Shown here: piece after piece, positions 32,992 to 42,052 of the stretch
Layout of the letters: each line of letters begins with the position of its first letter
How positions within the stretch are numbered: position 1 is the stretch's first letter
NCBI GenBank assembly: GCA_963668605.1
Contig: OY764903.1
Span: 4,588,001 to 4,652,000 of the forward strand
Source of the DNA: G963668605 sp963668605
GTDB taxonomy: Bacteria; Acidobacteriota; Terriglobia; Bryobacterales; Bryobacteraceae
DNA length: 64,000 bases
Direction: 5' to 3'
Made by a program: the position numbers and the translations under genes
The notes under the pieces: generated by a model
What the model was told of the DNA's origin: nothing
The model's database searches: none
Seen by the model: the letters and a program-made list of their open reading frames with translations, nothing else

Positions 32992-34312
32992 TCCGATTCT
33001 CGCGGCCCTGCTCTGCGCCCTCGCCGGCGCATCCGCCCACGCCCAGACCGCGGGCGAAATCGACCGGATTCTCGAACGCCTCGAGCGCATCGAACGCGCG
33101 AACCAGGCGCTCTCCGAGGAGGTGCGCGCGCTGCGTGTGGAACTTGCTGCACGCACGCCCGGCGCCGCCTCCGCTCCGCTCGCCGAGCGCGTCGAAGTCG
33201 TCGAAACCCGCATCGCCGAGCAGGCCGATACCAAAGTAGAGTCCTCGCAGCGCTTCCCCATCCGCCTCACCGGCATGGCCCTCTTCAACACGTTTCTCAA
33301 TTCCCGCAACAACGGCGGCTCCCAGTATCCCGTCATCGCAACACCGGGCCTCGCGCGCAACGGTGGTGCGGCCTTCCGCCAGACCGTCATCGGCCTGGAC
33401 TTCCGCGGGCCTCAAACCGTCTGGGGCGGCAAGTTGCACGGATCCGTTTTCATGGACTTCTTCGGTGGTAGCGGCCAGCTCCTTGACCAGAGCGTGCGCC
33501 TGCGCACCGGCGTAATTGCGCTCGACTGGAAGCAGCGCTCCATCGCAGCCGGCCTGGACAAGCCGATCTTCGCGCCGCGCGAACCGGATTCCTTTGCCCA
33601 AGTCGGCGTCTCGCCTCTTACCGGAGCCGGCAACCTCTGGCTCTGGATTCCGCAAGCGCGCTTCGAACAGGACTTCCGCTTCGGCGAATCATCGGGTCTG
33701 CGCGCGCAGGTAGGCGTGGTGCAAACTCGCGAGAGCACGCCCCGATCGCTGCTCCCGGCCTACACTCCGGGATTCGAAAACGCCCGTCCCGCCATTGAGG
33801 GCCGCTTCGAGTTCCGCCACGGCGCCGAGCGGCGCATCGAGATTGCGCCCGGCTTCCATAACAGCGTCAGCCATGTCGACGGCTTCTCCGTTCCCTCACG
33901 GCTCTTCTCGCTCGACTGGCTGATCAGCCCGTGGCGTCCACTCGAGTTCACCGGCGCATTCTTCAGCGGACAGAATGTCGCGCCACTCGGTACCGGCGGC
34001 GCGGGCGGCGGCATCTTGATCCCGGCTTACCTCCGTCCGCAGCCCGTTCATGCCATCGGCGGATGGGGGCAGATCGCGTACCGTGTCACGCCGCGGCTCT
34101 CCTTCCATCTCTTCTCCGGCCAGCAGGACAACCGGGAAAGCGACGTGATCGCCGGGCAGGTCGGGAAAAATCTGTCCTTTGGAGCGAACCTGTTCTACCG
34201 CATCGCTCCTAACGTGATCGTGAGCTTCGAATCGTCGCAGGTACGCACACGCCGCACGTCTACAACAGTGTTGAACAACCATTATGACCTCGCTCTGGCG
34301 TATCTTTTCTAG
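32966..34312 (+). CDS. Outer-membrane porin-like protein with coiled-coil N-terminus
   Basis: 448 aa. Signal peptide 1-26 (ending ASAHAQ), coiled coil 28-80 (IDRILERLERIERANQALSEEVRALRVELAA), then a beta-barrel with many aromatic girdle strands that ends ALAYLF, a correct C-terminal Phe for barrel assembly. It resembles the carbohydrate- or phosphate-selective porins in layout, but the barrel is not a clear match to any one family. Overlaps the CheY gene by 26 bp and precedes the cupredoxin gene with a 29-bp overlap. Confidence 0.78.
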   Translation: MRTRNPIRNPILAALLCALAGASAHAQTAGEIDRILERLERIERANQALSEEVRALRVELAARTPGAASAPLAERVEVVETRIAEQADTKVESSQRFPIRLTGMALFNTFLNSRNNGGSQYPVIATPGLARNGGAAFRQTVIGLDFRGPQTVWGGKLHGSVFMDFFGGSGQLLDQSVRLRTGVIALDWKQRSIAAGLDKPIFAPREPDSFAQVGVSPLTGAGNLWLWIPQARFEQDFRFGESSGLRAQVGVVQTRESTPRSLLPAYTPGFENARPAIEGRFEFRHGAERRIEIAPGFHNSVSHVDGFSVPSRLFSLDWLISPWRPLEFTGAFFSGQNVAPLGTGGAGGGILIPAYLRPQPVHAIGGWGQIAYRVTPRLSFHLFSGQQDNRESDVIAGQVGKNLSFGANLFYRIAPNVIVSFESSQVRTRRTSTTVLNNHYDLALAYLF

Positions 34313-35015
34313 AAGCATATGCGGCTTGTGCGCGCTCCCCGCACTCGCCGCCACGTTCTCCGGCACCCTGCAATTGGTGGACTCGCTCGATCCCGCGGTC
34401 CACAAGAGCAAGGACTACTCCGGCGTCGTCATCTGGCTGGAACGTACCGGAGCGGCGCCACCCTCCGCCCCGCGCGCCGCCGCGCCACGGGCAAAAATGG
34501 TCCAGAAGGACAAGCGCTTCATCCCCCACGTGCTCGCCATCCCCGCTGGCGCCGCTGTGGATTTTCCGAACTACGACCCCGTCTTCCACAACGCCTTTTC
34601 CAACTTCAGCGGGCAGATCTTCGACGTCGGCCTCTACCCGCCCGGTTCGAGCCGCACCGTGACATTTACGCGACCCGGCATCGTGCGCGTCTTCTGCAAC
34701 ATCCACCCGGCCATGAGCGCCGTGATCGCCGTACTCGACTCGGACTGGTTCACCGTTTCGCCACCCAGCGGCGCCTTCGCCATCCGCGACGTTCCGCCCG
34801 GCGACTACCGCCTGCACATCTATCACGAACGCGCCGCCGCAAGCACGCTCAAAGCGCTTGAGCGCAAGATCGAAATCAGGAGCGAGCCCGTCGTGCTTGC
34901 GCCCATTCAAATCTCCGAAACCGGGCACGTCGAAGCGCCGCATTTCAACAAGTACGGCAAGGAGTATCCGCCGTCGAGCGAAGGCAACGTGCTCTATCCG
35001 GGAGCGCGCAAGTGA
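34284..35015 (+). CDS. Secreted cupredoxin-like copper protein
   Basis: 243 aa, signal peptide 1-22. The type 1 copper ligands can be placed: His102 in DPVFHNAF and Cys138, His141, Met144 in RVFCNIHPAM. This is the plastocyanin/azurin pattern in the 'methylamine utilization MauL-like' variant common in soil bacteria. After the copper domain an Ig-like segment (FAIRDVPPGDYRLHIYHERA) and a tail follow. Redox shuttle or copper carrier in the periplasm; overlap with the downstream kinase is 4 bp. It may report copper or redox state to the kinase, which is inference. Confidence 0.88.
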   Translation: MTSLWRIFSRSICGLCALPALAATFSGTLQLVDSLDPAVHKSKDYSGVVIWLERTGAAPPSAPRAAAPRAKMVQKDKRFIPHVLAIPAGAAVDFPNYDPVFHNAFSNFSGQIFDVGLYPPGSSRTVTFTRPGIVRVFCNIHPAMSAVIAVLDSDWFTVSPPSGAFAIRDVPPGDYRLHIYHERAAASTLKALERKIEIRSEPVVLAPIQISETGHVEAPHFNKYGKEYPPSSEGNVLYPGARK

Positions 35016-36799
35016 TTCCGCGCTTCGCCCGCTTGACGCTGCTCTGGAAAATACTGCTCTCCACCTCTGTCGCCATTACGGCGTTGTTCGCGCTCACAGG
35101 CTGGATCGTCCTCAACGACGCCACGCGCACCACCGCCCAGAGCATCGAGGACGAAGTCAAGGCCAGCTTCCAGAGCTACCAATCCCTGTGGCGTGCGCGT
35201 GCGCAATTGCTTTCCTCGGTGAGCCTCGTGCTCAGCACGATGTCGGACGTGCGCTCGGCCTTCTCCACCGGCGATGACGTAACCATCCGGGACACCGCCG
35301 GCGAACTCTGGTCGCGCCTCTCCGACAACGACGCCATCTTTCTGGTCACCGATCCACGCGGGCGCGTGATTGCGTCCTTGGGCGGCGAGCCCGGCGACGT
35401 CCTGCCGAAACAACTCGACGAGGTCAAGCGCGCGGCGAACCGTTTCCCACGCCAGGTCAGCGGCTTCCTCGCGCGCGGCAACCATCTTTTTCAGATCACC
35501 ATCACGCCCGTCTATATTCAGACCAGCGGCGGCACGGCTTTGCTCAACGTGCTCGTCGCGGGCTACGACGTCAACACGCTCACTGCGCAGCGCCTCAAGG
35601 ATGCAACCGGAGGCAGCGAGTTCCTTTTCCAATCGCAAGGCAAGCTGATCGCATCGACGCTCAATCCGCGCGCCACCGGGCAGGTCATGGCCGGCCTGAG
35701 CCAGCACCTCGCGCCGCGCCGTGTCAACGACGGCTTCAGCGAGTACGCTCCCTTGATGACGCCGCTCGAAGACATCGAAGGAGCGCGCGTCGGTGAGTTG
35801 TCCATTCTGCGCTCGTTCGATTCCGCAAAGCGACGCATCGATGGACTGCGCCGCAACATAGTCCTGCTCTGGCTCTTCTCGATGGTCGCAGGTCTCGCGC
35901 TCACTTATCTTTTGGCACGCCGCATCGTCGGCCCTGTCCGCGAGCTCGATCGCGCCGCCGCCGAAGTCTCGCGCCAGAATTACAGCTACCAGATCCCGGT
36001 CCGCGGCGACGACGAACTCGGCCGTCTCGCGCGCACGTTCAACAACATGTGCGCCTCCATCCGGCTGGCGCGCGAGGAACTGATTCTCCAGGAACGGATC
36101 TCCACCATCGGCCGCCTATCTACATCCATCGTCCACGACCTGCGCAACCCGCTCGCCGCGATCTATGGCGGCGCGGAAATGCTTGTCGATTCCGAACTAC
36201 CCCACCCGCAGGTCAAGCGCCTGGCCGGCAACATCTACCGCGCCTCGCGCCGTATGCAGGAATTGTTGCAGGAATTACTCAACGTATCCCGCGGCCGCAG
36301 CGCGGAGGTGGAACTCTGTGACTTGCGCAGCGTCGCGGCGGACGCCTGCGAAGCGCTCGCCGAGATCGCCCGCTCTCAATCGGTCGCCATCGCTCTCGAT
36401 CTGCCGGCCGGCCTCGAACTCCCCGTCGAGCGCAATCGCATCGAGCGCGTTTTCGTGAACCTGATCGGCAACGCGCTGGAGGCGATGCCCGGCGGCGGCG
36501 CCATCCACATCTCTGCCATGGTGATCGACGGCGCCGCAGTGGTGGAGGTACGCGACAACGGGCCGGGCATCGCCGCCGAAATTCGCGGCCGGCTTTTTCA
36601 GCCCTTCGTCAGCGCGGGCAAGAAAAACGGGCTCGGCCTCGGTCTGGCCCTCGCGCGCCAGACCGTGCTCGATCACGGCGGCGACATGTGGATCGCCTCC
36701 GGCGCGGAACATGGCGCCTGCTTCCGCTTCCGCCTGCCCTTCGAGCAAACGCAAAAAGGCCGCCAGGGGTCACCTGGCGGCCTCTCCGCGGAACAGTGA
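35012..36799 (+). CDS. Sensor histidine kinase with extracytoplasmic sensor and HAMP
   Basis: 595 aa from a GTG in a GTGA overlap. TM1 at 12-34, a periplasmic sensor of about 245 residues resembling a double Cache or PAS-like fold (DAIFLVTDPRGRVIAS), TM2 at 283-303, HAMP 303-355, HisKA with His375 in STSIVHDLRNPLAAI, and a HATPase domain (NLIGNALEAMPGGG, VRDNGPGIA, GLGLGLALARQTV). The C-terminal tail includes a codon run that also forms the terminator of the convergent receptor gene. Likely partner of the response regulator at 31909. Confidence 0.93.
   Translation: MIPRFARLTLLWKILLSTSVAITALFALTGWIVLNDATRTTAQSIEDEVKASFQSYQSLWRARAQLLSSVSLVLSTMSDVRSAFSTGDDVTIRDTAGELWSRLSDNDAIFLVTDPRGRVIASLGGEPGDVLPKQLDEVKRAANRFPRQVSGFLARGNHLFQITITPVYIQTSGGTALLNVLVAGYDVNTLTAQRLKDATGGSEFLFQSQGKLIASTLNPRATGQVMAGLSQHLAPRRVNDGFSEYAPLMTPLEDIEGARVGELSILRSFDSAKRRIDGLRRNIVLLWLFSMVAGLALTYLLARRIVGPVRELDRAAAEVSRQNYSYQIPVRGDDELGRLARTFNNMCASIRLAREELILQERISTIGRLSTSIVHDLRNPLAAIYGGAEMLVDSELPHPQVKRLAGNIYRASRRMQELLQELLNVSRGRSAEVELCDLRSVAADACEALAEIARSQSVAIALDLPAGLELPVERNRIERVFVNLIGNALEAMPGGGAIHISAMVIDGAAVVEVRDNGPGIAAEIRGRLFQPFVSAGKKNGLGLGLALARQTVLDHGGDMWIASGAEHGACFRFRLPFEQTQKGRQGSPGGLSAEQ
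36753..36783 (-). terminator. Rho-independent terminator of the receptor gene, inside the kinase frame
   Basis: Stem AGGCCGCCAGG (36757-36767) with CCTGGCGGCCT (36773-36783), loop GGTCA, 11 perfect pairs; read on the minus strand it is followed by five T (complement of A at 36753-36757). It serves the leftward gene ending at 36800 and is also read as the last codons of the kinase. Confidence 0.9.
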
Positions 36800-39700
36800 T
36801 TAGAACGTCAACTTGGCGCCAAGCTGGATATTGCGCGGATCTCGCGCTCCCAGGATCTTGCCGAAGTTCGCATTGCCCAGCGCCGTCGTCGGCGCATTGA
36901 AGTTGGCGTGGTTCAGGACGTTGAACGCCTCGCCGCGGATCTGGAACTTCACCCGTTCCCCCAGCGGGATCTGCTTGAATATCGAGCAATCCCACTTCAC
37001 GATGCCCGGCGACGAGATCACGCTGCGGCCCACATTGCCCGGCCGGTACTGGCCCACCGGCACCTCCGCGAACGCCGCCGTGTTGAACCACTTGTAGATT
37101 GTGCCGAGGTCGCTGCCGCTAAACGGATCGCCGATCGCGTCGGGCCGTCCACCCGCCGCCGAGCTGGCGTTGTTCACGCTGCCCAGTCCGCCCGGATCGT
37201 TGCCCAACGAGGAGGTCACATTCAAAGGAAGTCCGCTGTTGTACGTCACGATGCCGGAAAACTCCCAGTGCCCCAGGATGTACGCCGCCACGCTGCGCTT
37301 ATGGCTCATAAACGGCAGCGGATAGACATACGACGCCGTGAAGATATGCTTCCGGTCCAGCGGCGAGAGCGCGTAGTCCGATTTCCAGTCATAGCTGTTC
37401 TGTGGCGCGTTCGAGCGGTCGCTGCCGTTATCGGTCAGCGACTTCGACCACGTGTATGCCAGGTTGAACGTACCCGATTTGCCGAACCGCTTCTGGAAGC
37501 TCGTCTGTAAACCGTTATAGTTCGAGTTGAACCACGTCTGCAGGCCGTTGATCGCGTTGTAGCCTTGATACGGACGCAGCGCGTTCAGACGCGGCCGGAT
37601 CGCCGAGGTGATGTAACCGTTGGCCGGTACCAGTCCCGCCGCGGCCGCCGCGCCCGGACGAACCTGATTCAGGTCGATGATGCCCAACAGATTCGTGCCT
37701 TTCGATCCGGTGTATCCGATCGTGAAAATCGAATCGGCCGGCAACTGGCGTTGTATGTCGAAGCTCCACTGCTGGATATACGGCGTCTGATAGTTCACGT
37801 CCCAGCCGCGCAGCGTCGCTGGCGCCAGACTCACCACCGGCGCTCCCGCCGACGGATTTTCCAGCCGCGTGTTGGCGATCGACAGGCTCGTAAACGTGGT
37901 CGTCGGATTCGCGCCGATGTTCTGTTCGAGCGTGCCCACTAGCGTGGTGTCGTAGAACATGCCGTAACCGCCGCGCACGCTCGTCTTGCCGTCGCCGATC
38001 GGATCCCAGGCGAAGCCGAAGCGCGGCGCGAAATCGTGGTTGTTCTCGTGCGCCACCTTATCACCGAAGCGTGAAGTCGTGCCGCCGGTGACCACGCCGT
38101 TCAACGGATCGCCGGTACCGGCGATGCGGTTGCCCGTCGCCGGATCGATCCTGAACGCCTTCGCGGGGTCGAAGAGCGCCGGGTCGAAGTTCGTCAGCAG
38201 CCCGTTGTTGTCGGTCGGCTGCCGGAAGTTCGAATAGCGCACGCCGATGTTCAGCGTCAGCCGCGCAGTCACACGGATGTCGTCCTGGAAATACGCCTCA
38301 TACGCTTTGCTGCGGATGTCCGCCGTCAGGTCCGTCGACGTCTGGCTGAACGTTGCGACGTTGCCCAGCAGAAAGTTCGCCCACGACTGTTGCAGAGTCA
38401 CGTTGGTCCCCGGGCGCGGCGTGTTCGAGAAGCTGAACGCCCCCGAGTTGTCCGCAAGTTGGTTCTCGTTCTTGCGGTAGATGTTCATCGACGCTCCGAA
38501 CTTCATCGTGTGCCGCCCGTGAATCTTCGAAACGTTGTCGAAGATCGAGTGGTTATAGCTGAAGTTGTCGTATGGGCCATAGCTCGTGATCGTCGAGAGC
38601 CCGCCGGTGAACGCCAGTCCAGGAATGCGTTCCGGATTGCCCGGATAGACCAGCTTCGGGTTGATGTCCGGCGAATTCGCACGCGCCGCCAATCCGACCG
38701 GGTGACTGAAAATGCCGCCGCGGCTCCACGCCCAGCCCGCTTCGTTGAACGTCGTCGGCGTGATCGCGCTGGTTCCGCGAATCACCAGGCTGCGGCCTGG
38801 CGAATCCGTCTGCGTCGTCGAGACGCCCGGCACGAAGGCGTTAGTAAACAATCCGCCCGGCTCCGTCGTCGGAATCTTGTCGTGCAGGAAGCGGCCCGAG
38901 AGCATCAGCTTCTGCCCGAAGTTGTGATCCACCTTGATGATCTCCTGGCGCCCATTGAAAACGCCGCGCAGCGGCACCGCCAGGTTGTTGCCGTTCGTCG
39001 GCGCGGGCAGCTTCGAGAAGATGTCCGTAATGTACTGCTGTGCGATCGGATTGATGTTCGCGATCTTCGTTCCCGTCTGCGTGCATGTCGCGCCGTCCGC
39101 GCTCGTGGCCAGGCACACCGGGTTCGCGAACGTGCCCTGTCGCTCGTCGAGCGTCGGCACCTGCACGTTCGAGGCGTTGTAGTTGATCACGCGCCTGATC
39201 TCTTGCGAGAAAAAGAAGAACGTCTGGTTCCTGCCGTCGTGTACTTTCGGAATATACACCGGACCCCCCACGGTGTACCCGAAATCGTTGTAGCGCAGCG
39301 GCGGGCGTGCGACGCTGTTGAAGTTGTTGAAGAAGTTGTTCGCGTTCAGCTTATCGTTGCGCAGAAACTCATACACCGTGCCATGCAAACTGTTGGTGCC
39401 TGATTTCGTCACAACGCTGATCTGCCCGCCGCCCGAGCGCCCGAATTCGGACGAGTACGGCGTACGCACAATCTTCATCTCCTCGATCGCGTCGATGCTC
39501 GGATACTGCTGGATCGTGATGTTCGAGCCGCGGTCCACATTGTCCGCGCCGTCGATCGTCCAGCTATTCTGGCTCTGCCGCGCGCCGTTCACCGAGAACC
39601 CAACCAGGTTGTTTCCGCCCGTCGGGTTGGTCGATCCGATGTAGATCGAGTCCGACAGGTTCGACGAAACGCCCGGCTGCAAGGCGAGCAACTGCGCAAA

Positions 39701-40174
39701 GTGGCGGTTGTTCAACGCCAGTTCGCGGACCTGAGTGCCGGAGATCAACCCCGACTGCTGCGCCGATTGCAGCTCCACCTGATTTGAGATCGCCGCCACC
39801 GTCACCTCTTGCGTGACGTCGCCGATTTCCAGCTTTAAGTTGACCGTCAGCTTTTCATTGACGTTCAATTCGATACTGCTCTGCGTCGCTTTCTTGAAGC
39901 CCGGGACCTCCGCCGTCACGGCGTACAGTCCCACGGGAAGCAGTGTCGCCGAATAGTAGCCGGCCTCATTCGTCACCAGACTCCGCACCACAACGTTCTG
40001 CGCCGTGCTGGTAACCTTGACTTTCGCGTTCGCCACCGCCGCTCCGCTCGCATCGCTCACCGTGCCGATGATGTTGCCGGTGATCTCTTGCGCGGACAAC
40101 GGAAGCAATCCGAGTAACACGCACACAACAAGCGCCGCGAGACTCGCTCGCAGGCGGGTGAGTTCCTGATTCAT
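36800..40174 (-). CDS. Oar-like TonB-dependent receptor
   Basis: 1124 aa from an ATG at 40174 with AGGAG upstream; the longer frame to 40348 lacks a ribosome site. Signal peptide 1-28, CarboxypepD_reg domain (EITGNIIGTVSDASGAAVANAKVKVTS), plug region (DSIYIGSTNPTGGNNLVGFSVNGARQSQNSWTIDGADNVDRG, then VRTPYSSEFGRSGGGQI) and a barrel ending LGAKLTF. Full length for the family. Uptake or binding of large substrates at the surface. Ends in a strong terminator shared with the convergent kinase gene. The third receptor of this type in the window. Confidence 0.92.
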   Translation of the reverse strand: MNQELTRLRASLAALVVCVLLGLLPLSAQEITGNIIGTVSDASGAAVANAKVKVTSTAQNVVVRSLVTNEAGYYSATLLPVGLYAVTAEVPGFKKATQSSIELNVNEKLTVNLKLEIGDVTQEVTVAAISNQVELQSAQQSGLISGTQVRELALNNRHFAQLLALQPGVSSNLSDSIYIGSTNPTGGNNLVGFSVNGARQSQNSWTIDGADNVDRGSNITIQQYPSIDAIEEMKIVRTPYSSEFGRSGGGQISVVTKSGTNSLHGTVYEFLRNDKLNANNFFNNFNSVARPPLRYNDFGYTVGGPVYIPKVHDGRNQTFFFFSQEIRRVINYNASNVQVPTLDERQGTFANPVCLATSADGATCTQTGTKIANINPIAQQYITDIFSKLPAPTNGNNLAVPLRGVFNGRQEIIKVDHNFGQKLMLSGRFLHDKIPTTEPGGLFTNAFVPGVSTTQTDSPGRSLVIRGTSAITPTTFNEAGWAWSRGGIFSHPVGLAARANSPDINPKLVYPGNPERIPGLAFTGGLSTITSYGPYDNFSYNHSIFDNVSKIHGRHTMKFGASMNIYRKNENQLADNSGAFSFSNTPRPGTNVTLQQSWANFLLGNVATFSQTSTDLTADIRSKAYEAYFQDDIRVTARLTLNIGVRYSNFRQPTDNNGLLTNFDPALFDPAKAFRIDPATGNRIAGTGDPLNGVVTGGTTSRFGDKVAHENNHDFAPRFGFAWDPIGDGKTSVRGGYGMFYDTTLVGTLEQNIGANPTTTFTSLSIANTRLENPSAGAPVVSLAPATLRGWDVNYQTPYIQQWSFDIQRQLPADSIFTIGYTGSKGTNLLGIIDLNQVRPGAAAAAGLVPANGYITSAIRPRLNALRPYQGYNAINGLQTWFNSNYNGLQTSFQKRFGKSGTFNLAYTWSKSLTDNGSDRSNAPQNSYDWKSDYALSPLDRKHIFTASYVYPLPFMSHKRSVAAYILGHWEFSGIVTYNSGLPLNVTSSLGNDPGGLGSVNNASSAAGGRPDAIGDPFSGSDLGTIYKWFNTAAFAEVPVGQYRPGNVGRSVISSPGIVKWDCSIFKQIPLGERVKFQIRGEAFNVLNHANFNAPTTALGNANFGKILGARDPRNIQLGAKLTF

Positions 40175-40266
40175 ATTGTTTTTCTCCTGAAGCTGTTTGC
40201 AATGCCAAAACGAAGTCCGACACCAATTAACTTCAGTGTAGCCGAGATTTTGCAGGTTGGCGGCGC

Positions 40267-41616
40267 CTATTGCTGGATATTCAGCAGCGGGCCTTGCGGC
40301 GAACTCACGCCCGCAATTTGAGCGCTGATCGTGTGGTCGCCGTCCCACGGCACTTGCGGAACCTCAATCGCGATCTGGTACAGGCCCGCCGAGCCCGGAC
40401 TCAGCGCCGCGCCAATCACCTTAACAGGCGCGCCGTCGATCAGAATCACCGGCAGCGTCGCCGTCTGGTAGAGCTTGTCGGACGGCGTCTGAATCCCGGC
40501 CGCAAGCGCTGGAGTTGTCGGCCCGAAACCGGTTCCCCACAAGATGATCACTTCGCCCGATTTCGCCGGCGTCGCCACGCCTGCCGGGAACTGCGACGTC
40601 GATGCCGCGATGCTGCCGTCCGGCCGCGTCGCCACGCTGTAGCGGTTCGACCACAGGAAGAACGATGGCGCGATTGCCTGCGACGGAACGAGTATTGGGT
40701 CCGCGGCCACGCCGTTATTCAGCACCTGCACATACACAGGACTGGCCGCCGCGCCTATGCCCGCATCCGCCGGCGCCAGCACGTTGATCTGTGTCGGGCT
40801 GATGTAGGCTACCGCGGCAAAGTTGCTGTTGATCGTCACGCGCACGCCGTCCAATTCCGTCGGCAGCTTCCCGTTGACGATATCCTTCGCCTCCCAACTG
40901 CGCGTCGTCGACGCAAGATTCTGGCCATAAACCGAGACCCACGCGCCCGGCGAAATCGGAGTCTTGCCGCTCGCCGCGTTCAACACTTTACTTGTCAAAG
41001 GCAGCACCGATTGCGGAGAAGTCAACGTATAGTTCTTGGAATACTGGCGGTCGCCATACACGCTCGTGTCGTCGTTCGCCGCGAGCCCCATCACGTAGAT
41101 CGTCACCTCGCCCAGGTCGTTCGCCGGCGGCGTCCAATCGAAAGTGTAAGTGGCCGAAGCGCTCTGGCCGCGCCGCGTTCCCGCGTCCGTGTGTTCGATG
41201 TACTGTAATGTGGTCGTGCCGCTGCACGGCCCGTCCAACTGCTCGTTCGTTGTGAGGTCGAAACACACCACCTGGGTGAACTTGTCCGTGCCCGGGGCGA
41301 ACGAACCCGCCTGCACCCGGCTGGCGCTCGCCTGCCGCGCCGTGAGTTGAAATCCCCAGCGCTTCTGATCCGGATCGGCAACGGTCACCGTCAGGCGTTG
41401 CGTCTGGCCCGGCACGTAGGTCAGCTTCCCGGGAAAATCGACCTTAACGCTCCCCGGAAACGTGCTGTTCCCCGTATGGCAACGCGCGCAACTGCTCTCG
41501 TTCGGAACGCCAGCGCTGCCCACGTCCGTCTTGGTCGCCGAAGCGTAAATCAGCACCGGGATCACGGACAAAATGGCGGCAGCTTTAGCAACGGAGAGTC
41601 GATTGATTCGGATCAT
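40267..41616 (-). CDS. Secreted haem/choice-of-anchor protein with Solibacter-type C-terminal domain
   Basis: 449 aa, signal peptide 1-26. A single CARCH motif (residues 43-47) suggests one c-type haem in an N-terminal reeler-like domain (to about 205), built as in choice-of-anchor proteins. The last 235 residues (VLNAASGKTPISPGAWVSVYGQNLA, then VNVLAPADAG and ILWGTGFGPT) look like the C-terminal domain I know from Solibacter (TIGR03437), whose presence is a marker for the group. Probably a surface protein; it lies 92 bp upstream of the receptor and on the same strand. Confidence 0.85.
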   Translation of the reverse strand: MIRINRLSVAKAAAILSVIPVLIYASATKTDVGSAGVPNESSCARCHTGNSTFPGSVKVDFPGKLTYVPGQTQRLTVTVADPDQKRWGFQLTARQASASRVQAGSFAPGTDKFTQVVCFDLTTNEQLDGPCSGTTTLQYIEHTDAGTRRGQSASATYTFDWTPPANDLGEVTIYVMGLAANDDTSVYGDRQYSKNYTLTSPQSVLPLTSKVLNAASGKTPISPGAWVSVYGQNLASTTRSWEAKDIVNGKLPTELDGVRVTINSNFAAVAYISPTQINVLAPADAGIGAAASPVYVQVLNNGVAADPILVPSQAIAPSFFLWSNRYSVATRPDGSIAASTSQFPAGVATPAKSGEVIILWGTGFGPTTPALAAGIQTPSDKLYQTATLPVILIDGAPVKVIGAALSPGSAGLYQIAIEVPQVPWDGDHTISAQIAGVSSPQGPLLNIQQ

Positions 41617-41732
41617 GGTTTACCTCGGAAATTTGGCGGCGTGGATCGTGTCTACTCGCCCTGATTGTAGCGGCTCTTGCTCCACAGCCGCAATCCGCCA
41701 CGTGGGTCTCCCATCTGGAGTTTCTATATTTG

Positions 41733-41818
41733 CCAAGCCCGAAGGGCGAAAGATCATAGCCCACGGCGTAAGCCGTGGGGATCAACGTTTTAGAGATACC
41801 GAGCCCCGGAACGGGGCG
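41733..41818 (+). repeat. Triple-hairpin intergenic repeat, left copy
   Basis: Hairpins GCCC-GAA-GGGC (41737-41746), CCCACGGC-GTAA-GCCGTGGG (41760-41779) and CCCCG-GAA-CGGGG (41804-41816). The outer 49 bp match the right copy almost exactly in inverted orientation; the segment between hairpins 2 and 3 differs. Confidence 0.85.
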
Positions 41819-41950
41819 AAAGGCTGGCCTTAGCCTCGGAGGTCGCGCATTTCGATTGCCATGCTGCGCCGCGCTGTAGTCCCCTTCGTCAGCCGCTCGG
41901 GAGCCATTCACGGTGAAGGTGCCGTATCCGCCCTGCGAGGCGAAGACTTA

Positions 41951-42036
41951 CGCCCCGTTCCGGGGCTACGCGGTCCATCCGATGTGTCCCCACGGCTTGC
42001 GCCGTGGGCTATGATCTTTCGCCCTTCGGGCTTGGC
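41951..42036 (-). repeat. Triple-hairpin intergenic repeat, right copy (inverted)
   Basis: Inverted version of the left copy: same three hairpins in the opposite order. The near-identity of arms with a different middle suggests two insertions of one mobile palindrome family rather than a duplication. Confidence 0.85.
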
Positions 42037-42052
42037 TGCGGACCACCTCAAA

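Larger units (their letters stand above)
41617..42052. other. Gene-free stretch with an inverted repeat pair
   Basis: 436 bp between two leftward genes. Nothing coding is supported. It holds the two triple-hairpin repeats listed separately (41733-41818 and 41951-42036), with 132 bp of unremarkable GC-rich DNA between them. Confidence 0.7.

Noticed and set aside
32032..33390. Leftward 452-codon frame over the response regulator and porin-like genes
   Set aside because: Antisense shadow of three real genes; low-complexity Arg/Ala composition.
38390..39403. Rightward 337-codon frame inside the third Oar-like receptor
   Set aside because: Antisense of the receptor; Arg-rich and no start signal.
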